Assembly (NCBI RefSeq): GCF_050947875.1
Contig: NC_134573.1
Span: 71,425,315 to 71,489,314 of the forward strand
Reading direction: 5' to 3'
From: Dermacentor variabilis
Lineage: Eukaryota > Arthropoda > Arachnida > Ixodida > Ixodidae
DNA: 64,000 nucleotides
A program made the position numbers and the translations under genes. Below, in pieces: positions 56,070-64,000 of the stretch. The notes beneath the pieces are model-generated. The model was given only the letters and a program-made list of their open reading frames with translations. It was not told where the DNA came from and ran no database searches. The number at the start of each line of letters is the position of its first letter. Position 1 is the first letter of the stretch.

Positions 56070-57310
56070 GCGGGGGGGGGGGGGGGGTACGTCTGCGACC
56101 ACGATTTCCGTCACATGCGACGGAAATCTCGCACCGGTGGGAATAAAATTGCGCCATGTTAAACAGGCTTAAGGCGCAAGTGAGTGCAAATTACTCGAAA
56201 AAGGAAAGGCTGAGAGATATCGAAAAAAAAAATAAATTCATAGTCAATCACTTAATGTAACACCACCTTAAACATTGTATAACTCTCGTAAAGGTTTCCA
56301 CATTATGCGATAACATCACATCACAAGGAGTTATTTAAATTAGGGATGCTGCAACATGACAACTGGTGCCACCGTTACATTTTGTTGGCATACCTGCAAA
56401 TTTTACTCTGATCAATCTAATACCCCTGTCGCACGGGCACTCAAAAGTCTTTTGAGAACAGACTTCTCCCGAAAAATAGTTCCGCTCGCAAACACACGAC
56501 AGGGAGCAATCTCTTTTTAAGAAGCGGTCTTTCTTGGAAGCGGCATTCGTCGATCTCTTTTGTGGCTGAAAAGGGGTAGCCTCGAAACCAGTGGGCCAGG
56601 GTTATTATGCCAGTGAAACCAGAGGATGGCAGATCACAACGCGAATGCAAATTCATGGACAAGCTCCTGCTCGGCGCCTTCAACGTCACGGTATATCTTT
56701 TTAGCGAATATACACTGAAGTGTGATGTCCTCCACCTAGGCGTAATACCTCGCAACGCACAGAGAAAATACGCACGCAGATTTCCGGATGGCGGTTATTT
56801 TTGGGAGAAGACAGAAGCAGAGTCGGTGTGCACGTATCGAGTGTCGTTCGGAAACGCACTTTGTGTCAGTCCACATCTCAAACCAATCGAAGACATGCAG
56901 CTACGCCAGCGTAAAGCAACGCGCCAAGGTAAGCACGCCAATAAGGTAAGCACGCCAATAATAAGCACGCGCATCCTCCCCGCGCACCGGGCTGCCTTCA
57001 ACGACGACGGGCGTGTCGGCGTCGCGTCAACGAGCGGCGTATCGCGTGTTGCCCACACGCGCGCATTCCACAAATCGCGCCGGCATGCCGCCGCTGCTTA
57101 TCAGCGGACCGCGTTCTGAGAGAGGCGCACTTGTGGGAACTGGGCTACCGATATATGCTGGGCCACTCGGGCTTGCGAGCGCTTGCGAGCGATTTTTAGG
57201 TATACACACGCATCACCAATGTGAGACGAAACAGTGTGTGCGGCAAATCAGTTTTGTGGAGGCCCGCGCGATTGAGGAAAGTTTGCGCAAAGAAAAATTG
57301 TCGTGCATGC
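56070..57310. other. Unrecognised, open frame 56607-57119 unsupported
   Basis: A G run lies at about 56071-56088. The plus frame of 170 residues (56607-57119) has no motif and an overlapping minus frame; I do not call it a gene. GTAAGCACGCCAATA is duplicated at 56931-56960. Confidence 0.35.
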
Positions 57311-57311
57311 T

Positions 57312-57412
57312 ATACTGCAGCGCGAAGCTACGAAGGAAACCCGCATGGGCAGTTGAAGGAAAACTTGTCTTGGTACGGAGATCGAACCGGAGACCGAATC
57401 GCCTTTCCGTGG
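57312..57412 (-). mobile_element. SINE family B fragment
   Basis: The minus strand has GGTTCGATCTCCGTACC (B box), then AAGTTTTCCTTCAACTGC and GGGTTTCCTTCGTAGCTTCG, the same tail as the elements at 50819-51213. Head partly lost. Confidence 0.55.
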
Positions 57413-57718
57413 TTGTCTCTCTAGGCACGTATCCAGGTGGGGGGGGGGGGGGGCGTACCCCTCTCCCCTCCTCGCCCACACCACCACTCCTCACACACAT
57501 TCCTAAAGTGCTGACAAATCAATCTATTCGGCAGTAAACATTTTGATGCCTTTCACATCGAGAGCTGTATATGACTAACACAGTTTTCTCGTCATCCGTC
57601 AACTGAAAAAAATAATGTGGGCCGATCCTGATGATAGTGCAAAAAATGGTCCAAGCTCAATGGCCCATACCCATGTGGGCTCGGGAACCTGTAACGCGCC
57701 CTTCGAAATTATCTTGAT

Positions 57719-57895
57719 GGACCCACGTATGCGGAGAGCGCTCAATCCCTGCTTCACTTCTGCCGCGGGTGAGCCCGGTATTGCACTACCTTCGGGACGG
57801 GCCCACGTATGGAGAGTGCTTAATGCCTGCTTCACCTATGCCGGGCCGTGAGTCGGCCCGATATTTCCTACCGTCGGGCCGACCCGCGGTGGAGG
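57719..57895 (+). repeat. 80-bp tandem repeat, about two copies
   Basis: CCCACGTATG, GGAGAG(C/T)GCT, CCTGCTTCAC and TACC(T/G)TCGG recur with an 80-bp offset (57722 and 57802). A more decayed unit may precede it near 57660. Confidence 0.65.
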
Positions 57896-58570
57896 TGAAG
57901 TAATTTGCTTTTCGTTCGACAGCTTTGACTGTCGTCAGCTCTCGCTTCCATTCCATCTTTACAGAGTGGAATGGTTGTCAATTTTTCACTCCTCCTTTTG
58001 GATGGCGCTAGTTATCGGCATCTGCGAAGGCCAGTTTTCTGATCGATTCGGTGCCCGCGTGATTAACTCGAGGTGAGTTCAGTTGTCACCATCTATTCAG
58101 CGATCACGCTCGTAGTCAGCTGGTACACGCCTAATGACTACGAACGAAATCCCTTTCCTGCTCGCTGGATCAGTCTAAACAAAGAAGGTTGAACTAAAGA
58201 AGCAACAGCAATGCGCGTGAGACGTACTGCGGTGGGCGCAGTACGTCTAGAACCGCAGCGTCCTGCACTCTACGCGGTTGTACGGGACTGGCGACCACGC
58301 GTCATTACGCAACGTACCAAATAGCAACACCGGTCGGTTTTGGCACTTAAATTGGTAGAGCAGTAAATGAGGGATCCAAAAGAACTGTGATTGTTCAGCA
58401 AACATATACATTTCTCTATAATTCTTCCAGGGCTAATTCAGAAAACGCTACTAGAAATCTTTAGAAATTTTTTACTTTCGCCTGTTTACTTGTTCCTGGC
58501 AGCGTTCTTCCTGCACTTCTGTCATGCGCGAGTCCATTTGATGAGATTATTTGTTTGCCAAGCAAAGGAG

Positions 58571-58606
58571 AGGTGTATCTCACAGGCGTACCTGTGAGGT
58601 ACACCT
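58571..58606. repeat. 16-bp hairpin, 4-bp loop
   Basis: AGGTGTATCTCACAGG pairs with CCTGTGAGGTACACCT around CGTA with a single T-G wobble. Isolated; no coding context. Confidence 0.8.
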
Positions 58607-58718
58607 TATTTCAATTCTCTTTTGCGGGTTTACGCGTCTTATGGCGAATGAGGGGCATTATTCACAATTGTACTAGTAAATCCCCCCTCATTTGCATAGA
58701 AAGAGTTACTTTGGGTTG

Positions 58719-58738
58719 CCCCCCCCCCCCCCCCCCCC
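58719..58738. repeat. C20 homopolymer
   Basis: Twenty C followed by GA9TCCTGGGTACGAGCCT. The last part resembles, inverted, the sequence left of the G run at 57437-57451. Confidence 0.9.
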
Positions 58739-58769
58739 GAAAAAAAAATCCTGGGTACGAGCCTGCTCT

Positions 58770-61270
58770 ACGATATGAGCTAACGAGGAGGATAACAGAC
58801 CGTAGCGGGAGGGTAAATTAACCGGCAACTCGAAGCGCAGGGAGGCTGAATATGGCAAAGACGTTTTGCGGAAGCCTGCGAGGTGGAGAAAAGGCCATGA
58901 CAGGAAAAATCGTTTGTGGTTTCACGATACAGTCGGACGGATGACAATTTTCTCTTTCCCTCCATGCGTACGCTCAAGCTTGTTTCTTCTGTAGTAAAAT
59001 CGAGCGAGAATATTAGGGGCAGCCGAGCCTCTCGACCTTTTTAACAACACTGTGAAGCAAACCGACAATGAAGCCAGTGGAAACAGCGGAGGTATTAAGG
59101 GTTAGGCTTAATTGATAGGCAGAACTAATGCGGAAAAGAGAAAAGAATTAGTGGACGAATGGACAACATGCCGTCGGTGGGAGCCACACCTACATCTCTC
59201 GCATTACGCGTGCTGTGGCTTTGACCATTTTGCTACCGCAGTCACCGCCATATCATTCACTTTCTCTGATTATTTTGTATGTGTGCAGGATTAGCCCAGA
59301 TTATGATGCTTATTGGCAGCCCGTCTTAAACGGGGGGCCAAAAAATAGTCGCCAATAGCCTGCTTGACTTAATCAGGTTTTACAACACCTGTCGCCTTCC
59401 AGTCTTCTGCCTGTCTGATCTGGATGTCAATTTTCGTATTTAAAACCTCTATCGCCATATTGCAACTTTACGTACACTTGCAACGACCCCGGCTTTATTA
59501 ATCTCTTAGCTGCTTTTTTTCATAAATACTCTAAACGTCTTTAACTTATCTCGACTGCTGACCACATAGTCATTACATCTTTGAATCTAAACGCTGCAGT
59601 GAGGTGGGCATTCCCTACATCTCTCGCTGGATGAACATCTTGGCTTTCCATTACAATGTGCCGAGTCGTATCTGTGCATTCTTTTGCAACACACGTATAC
59701 CTCATCATGTGGCGCATACTTAATTTATTTAATGTCTCATTCTGCGGCGCATTTCTTAAGCTTAATCAGCCTCAGATGTATTAGTGAGCGTCATTTACGG
59801 CAGTGGCAGCGGAAATGATGCATGCGGATGAAATGTTTCACACCGGTGAATGACGCTGGCTAGTTAAATATAACAATTAAATAAGGCAGTTAATCACTAC
59901 ACTACACTTATCTTCACTTACTACACTTATCTGTCTTCATTGTCTTGTGCAATGTACGTATCTACAAATGCCGCAATGTTTCTTTAACATTGTGTACAAA
60001 ACATGGCAGCCATGACGCATTTCCGGTTCCTGCAGTTGCTTCCGGCACATGAGGCCAGCAAAAGCATAACCTTCGTGATCTGTCTCTGTTGCTCAGATGA
60101 AGCCGTCGCCGGCGCGCGGATTTGGACACCACCTATTACATGCTACGTCGTAGATAGCTGCGCTGTTACCAAATTTCGCGAGCGTATATAGATACAGATA
60201 GCGTCTGCGTGCTGCCACATTATGATGTCGGATAAAACCGGTTTTTTGGAGTAAGGTGTGCGACTGGGCACTTAGGGGGCCCCTCAATAGGTCTGTGTGG
60301 TATCCTGTGTTGGCTTCTGGTTTCGGTTTTGGGTCGTTTACGTCAGGGCGCCACTCAGCGCCAAACGCTGTAAGTTGCCTCCTGTTTCCCCTCGCAGAAT
60401 TAAAAATTCATTCTTTGTCTGGTCCCCAACTGAGGCAGTACGGCTCTTTCTTGCGGCGCTGTGCGCCCCGGCCGTTTAGGTCTCATGCCGTAAATCCTCC
60501 GTCCGGCCGCCCCGCCGGAGCTACAACAGTCTGTCCATATTGAGCTGACAAGTGTAGTGCATGCAGTGCACGCTAACGAATGTGTCTGATAAGTGTTACA
60601 TCCAGACTCGCCGCGGAAAGAGCTTAAATTTCAATACAAACAGCGTTTACTCTTCTCCTCGCGGTCGCCGCGCGCTCCCAACAGGAGAGTCAGGGTATAT
60701 CGCGCAGGTGCGCCTACGTACATGTCTGTGCTGTGACGTCACTCGTGGCGGCACGTGACTTCGAGAATTAATTAAGACAACATCAGTTATTTGTTTAATC
60801 TGACGCTTCAATAGACGAATTAAAATTTAGAGAAATAAAAAAAAACGTACAAACCGAATGTCTGCGTGTTTTCAATTGTACTTCGTACCGTAGCAAGAGA
60901 GATGTGCTCCCGTTTCGTCTGCGTGTCCCAACGTCGTGCAGTCGCGCGTTCAGAAAGCGACACTGTCGTTTTATACCGTGTTCCAGCTCCCCGATCAAGT
61001 CCTTTCGTCCTATCGCGCCTGCCTCGCTGCTCGGGACTGTGCACTGACTTATACCGCTAATCAGGTGTTCTTGTGCAGAGCGTGCAAAATCGTGCGCTGC
61101 GCGAAACGAGCCAAAAACAACAGCTCGCGCACGAGACCGTCACCGAAAGTGTGCAACTCAACAAAAACGCGAGAGAGGGAAGAAGAAAAGAAGGTAGGCA
61201 CCATGGCGGGTACGTGACGCGATCCTTCAGCGCCTGTATGGGAGAAAGCAGGGAAGGAATTTCGGTTGCG
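58770..61270. other. Mostly unrecognised region
   Basis: Apart from a degenerate family C SINE head (minus, about 59140-59260, with GCGTAATGCG and a decayed A box) nothing is recognised. Frames under 100 residues show no motif. Confidence 0.4.
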
Positions 61271-61274
61271 GAGG

Positions 61275-61423
61275 CTAGAAGGAGCAAGCGGAGAGAGAGA
61301 GAGCAAATGATAAAGGAAAGGTAGGGAGGTTAACCAGGACTGAGCCCGGTTGTCTACCCTACACTGGGGAAAGGGAAAAGGGAACGGAAAGATTAAAAGA
61401 AGAAGAGAAAGTCTACTGGGTAT
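61275..61423 (-). mobile_element. LINE 3' UTR, part beyond the solo LTR
   Basis: On the minus strand it reads AGTGTAGGGTAG, ACCGGGCTCAGTCC, CTGGTTAACCTCCCTACC, TTTCC and a CT repeat. This is the 3' UTR block of the intact LINE at 6809-7022. It continues the LINE fragment at 62257-62470 once the solo LTR is removed in thought. Confidence 0.7.
61420..61423. repeat. 4-bp target duplication GTAT of solo LTR
   Basis: GTAT here equals GTAT at 62257-62260, on the other side of the solo LTR. Confidence 0.7.
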
Positions 61424-61826
61424 TGTTTGAATCCCACCGATGGCAACGGTTGTTGTGGTCGCACCGCTGGTGCGATTGGTTGGGAACTCGGCGCTGACGC
61501 CCGTGGTTGTACCTGGGTCGCAAGCCCCAAGGGTAGCGTTGGCCTGGCGGCCTGGGGTACAACTGGAAGCATCCGAAGGTCCCGGCAAAGCATGAGTCGA
61601 CTGGTAACAACAAAACAACTTGTTTATTTTAACATCGCAAAGAGTTGGCGGTCAGGTTGACCGAAGTAGAGAGACGGGAGAGCACTTTACTCAACAGAAG
61701 AAATCGGAGCCCTCCTTTTGGCGTCCGGGGGCAGCTGTTTTTATACTTTCGCAGTTGAGGGCAAGAAGGAACCCCTCAATAGACGAGCACGTGAATGTAC
61801 AATGGGCTAAGGTGACGCACACTGTC

Positions 61827-62070
61827 GTAGCGCCGCCGGTCGGGCACACAGACTGGGAGGAGAAGGTAACTTCGGCTCTCGTAGCGCCTCTGGTCGGGCA
61901 CAATGACTGGAAGGAGAAGGTAACTTCGGCTCTCGTAGCGCCTCTGGTCGGGCACAATGACTGGAAGGAGAAGGTAACCTCGGCTCTCGTAGCGCCTCTG
62001 GTCGGGCACAATGACTGGGAGGAGAAGGTGACCCCCTGCTGTCGCATCGCCGCCGGTCGGGCACAATGGC
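61827..62070 (-). repeat. 54-bp tandem array in solo LTR U3
   Basis: Units start at 61827, 61881, 61935 and 61989 with a partial fifth. Each holds GGTCGGGCACAATGACTGG, present once in the LTRs of the full element as its complement. Candidate enhancer array. Confidence 0.85.
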
Positions 62071-62113
62071 ACATACACTCACACACGCACATGAAGACAC
62101 GTGGCATCGGAAC

Positions 62114-62162
62114 ATGCCTGGAAACGCCTGGAAACGCCTGGAAACGCCTGGAAACGCCTGGC
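62114..62162 (-). repeat. 10-bp CCTGGAAACG array in solo LTR
   Basis: About four and a half copies of CCTGGAAACG. The full element's LTR has a single related GTTTCCAGGCG. Confidence 0.85.
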
Positions 62163-62283
62163 GGGGAGCGTAGCGGCGACGCCGAACGGGCCAAAATGTC
62201 TGCCGCTTTGTTGCAATCGCGCCGGCTAAACCGCGCGTCGTAGGCGAAACGTAACAGTATATCGTTCGGTCACTCAGTCCGGA

Positions 62284-62470
62284 TCACAGACGCTGACTCA
62301 ATCCAGTAGCCTTCAAATATCGCAGCAGAGCTTTTGTGGCCTTTTGTAGATGCGATATGCGAGGCCATGGTCCCAAGATCTTCTTCAAGGTGAACGGTGT
62401 TCTATCTAGCTGATTGAGAGCTGTGCAAAGGTCATTTCTTTCGTTTTGTTGGCGGTGACGCTTGCCTCCT
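62284..62470 (-). pseudogene. I-like LINE ORF2 C-terminus
   Basis: On the minus strand, DLCTALNQLDRTPFTLKKIL, GPWPRISHLQK, ATKALLRYLKATGLSQRL and a stop (62284-62286). Compare ATKGLLQFLKETGLDKRL at the end of the intact ORF2 (stop at 6808). Only the last 60 or so codons are present. The 3' UTR follows and is split by the solo LTR 27 bp after the stop. Confidence 0.75.
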
Positions 62471-63800
62471 GAAATCGTGGGCTAGCGGCACTTCAAGTAA
62501 TTCGGTTATTTGCTATTAATGAAATAAATTGAAATTTTCCCGATGTCGAACACTCTTTAGAGGGCACGTGACAACTTCAAGCGCATAACCAAAATTTGCC
62601 ATGTGGCCTGGTGAGGGGCCCTTTAAGCGACTCCCTCGTAGCTTTTGTCAGGCGTCGATTTCCTATCTGACTGGCACGAATAGAATTCCCTCGGCGCTAT
62701 CTTCTATTTGTTCTCGTGTTGAATAATTCTCCTTCGTGGAACATTGCTTCGTGGGATGAACAAGAAAAATTAATGGCTTTAGAAAAAAATGTGGTCTTCC
62801 CTTTCCCACTCGCACAACGTGTGCACAGGTTCGCACCAGTATTGGTAACCTTTTTTTTTTTCATAAACGAAATCTGGAGGCCGCGGCTCTAAACACCACT
62901 TTAAGAAGGTTGCCTAATGTTCAGAATGAAGAATATCAGAACATTCTATTTTTTGTTTTAGTTGTTCTCAAACGTGTTCTTTATTACTTTAAAACTATAG
63001 CTTTAAATTACAACCTGGCCTGGTTCGTCGGTGGTCGGAATGCGAAAAGCTAAAGCAACCGCGGATATGCTAAAGCTACTATATTTCAAGATTCTAGGTT
63101 CCGTCTAGAAAAACAGTTTCGATGCATTGTGATGGCCTACTAAGACGCTATTCGATATGCCTTTAGAAGAGGCAGAGACCGTTGGAGGCCCTTATCCCTT
63201 TGGGATAATAGGGGGCGAGGCACTCAATTTAGCGAAGTCCCTTGAGAAATTTTACTATAAGGAAGTTAACTGGCAATTTATACCAGCAAAAAAAAAAAAG
63301 GAGAGCAGCCTATAGCCGCTAAGACTCCGAACAGGCACTACCGTTCCTGTGTCCTTGCTAGGTACTCGTGCAATGTGCCCCTTGTCCCGCTCCTCCCTTT
63401 GTTTAAAGTATTTATAACATTTTTTAAAAATATACGCCGTATAATATGGGAAAAAGCCCAGGTAACATCCGCAAGTTACACACGTTCCCGTGCTTTCTGC
63501 GCAATGTCTCTCTCAAAGGCCAACCGAAAACGGATAAGGTTGTAGCCGTGTTCATGCGCGTTGAAAGGTACGCAAATAAGTGTCTTTAGAACAGGTGCAC
63601 GTTATTGGCAAGATGACACTGCGGGTCTTTTATTCACCAAACAAGTGCCGCCACCACCAGCCACTGGGGCTGCGATGAAGATAAATACTTAAGCAAGAGG
63701 TGCACTCCTGCTTCATCACTCGTCCGAGTGTTACACATGCGGATCTTCAAGGCCAAGCTTGGTGTTGTTCGTTCTGCCGGGTTCAAGCGCGACCGCGCCT
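62471..63800. other. Unrecognised spacer
   Basis: AT-rich, with T and A runs near 62850 and 63288; no motif-bearing frame. Confidence 0.4.
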
Positions 63801-63879
63801 TATCATCGCAGCACGGCCAACGCAGTTAAACATTTGCCGATCTGGCACAACGACACAAGCTTTCTGGAGCTCTCTGAGG

Positions 63880-64000
63880 GCATCCACCGGTAATTGCCGC
63901 CTACGTACCCCGGGCCCTTTGTTGCGGCTGCAAGTGCCAGCTAGCCACTCCCGCAGGAATAGGAACACTGTTCTACCGCCTTTGGCTCGGTGTGGCATTT
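63880..64000 (+). pseudogene. I-like LINE ORF2 fragment at window end
   Basis: The last 60 bases read in frame as GTLFYRLWLGVAF, matching ATLLYRLWLGVAF just before the C-terminal finger of the intact ORF2 (about 6500-6540). Upstream the frame is shifted. The fragment continues past the window, so its state cannot be judged. Confidence 0.55.

Larger units (their letters stand above)
61424..62256 (-). mobile_element. Solo LTR related to the Gmr1-like element
   Basis: On the minus strand it starts TGTTACGTTTCGCC and ends GGATTCAAACA, with GTAT duplicated at both sides. From the GTGCTCGTCTATTGAGG block through the TATA box (about 61738-61744), AATAAA (61623-61628) and U5 it is close to the LTRs at 32607 and 38527. 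The U3 is longer, with two tandem arrays. No internal sequence or second LTR lies nearby, so it arose by LTR-LTR recombination. Confidence 0.88.

Noticed and set aside
56607..57119. 170-residue plus frame
   Set aside because: No family resemblance and a competing 92-residue minus frame; could be real but not supported.
59440..59760. Possible minus-strand LINE ORF1 zinc-knuckle relic
   Set aside because: Phrases such as CTDTTRHIVMESQD look protein-like, but the Cys/His spacing fits no knuckle and frames are broken.

Overview
This 64 kb window looks like repeat-dominated intergenic DNA from a large arthropod genome, most probably an ixodid (hard) tick. The clues are tRNA-headed SINEs that resemble, from memory, tick SINE families, RNase H-bearing I-like LINEs, RTE and CR1/L2-like LINE debris, several Ty3/gypsy elements, foldback/MITE-type elements, long microsatellites and many C or G homopolymer runs. 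No bacterial operons, rRNA genes, CRISPR arrays or convincing multi-exon host genes were seen. The species assignment is inference; no database was searched.

Layout. 1-1.67 kb: unrecognised flank with a tRNA-like relic. 1.68-7.02 kb: a structurally complete two-ORF I-like LINE with an 11-bp target-site duplication. 7.5-8.0 kb: diverged tandem repeat. 8.1-10.4 kb: CR1/L2-like LINE remnant split by a second, RNase H-coding LINE fragment. 10.9-14.5 kb (minus): decayed Ty3/gypsy element ending in a 250-bp ATAC microsatellite. 14.8-27.3 kb: mostly unrecognised, with a CA microsatellite, a MITE, an RTE tail-only insertion and tandem repeats. 27.7-31.2 kb: a LINE ORF1 relic, a 1.2-kb terminal-inverted-repeat element, a broken THAP domain and a palindromic MITE. 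32.6-39.2 kb: the centrepiece, a young LTR retrotransposon with near-identical LTRs, 4-bp target duplication and one 1,479-codon gag-pol frame. 41.1-45.3 kb: a decayed gypsy element between 263-bp perfectly inverted arms that carry SINE heads. 48-53 kb: LINE remnants of three kinds plus SINEs. 55-59 kb: SINEs, hairpins and tandem repeats. 61.3-62.5 kb (minus): a LINE 3' end split by a solo LTR related to the central element. The window ends inside another I-like LINE fragment.

How the parts relate. The central element has the pol order protease-integrase-RT-RNase H, the Ty1/copia order, while its integrase, RT and SCAN-like capsid are Ty3/gypsy-type. That matches the Gmr1-like group. Its protease motif is DSA rather than D(S/T)G. 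The solo LTR at 61.4-62.3 kb belongs to the same broad family, but different U3 modules have been amplified. The I-like LINE family is represented by one apparently intact copy, one 3' fragment hit by the solo LTR, and one fragment at the window end. The intact copy and the 3' fragment share a conserved 3' UTR block. All coding assignments rest on motifs read by eye.
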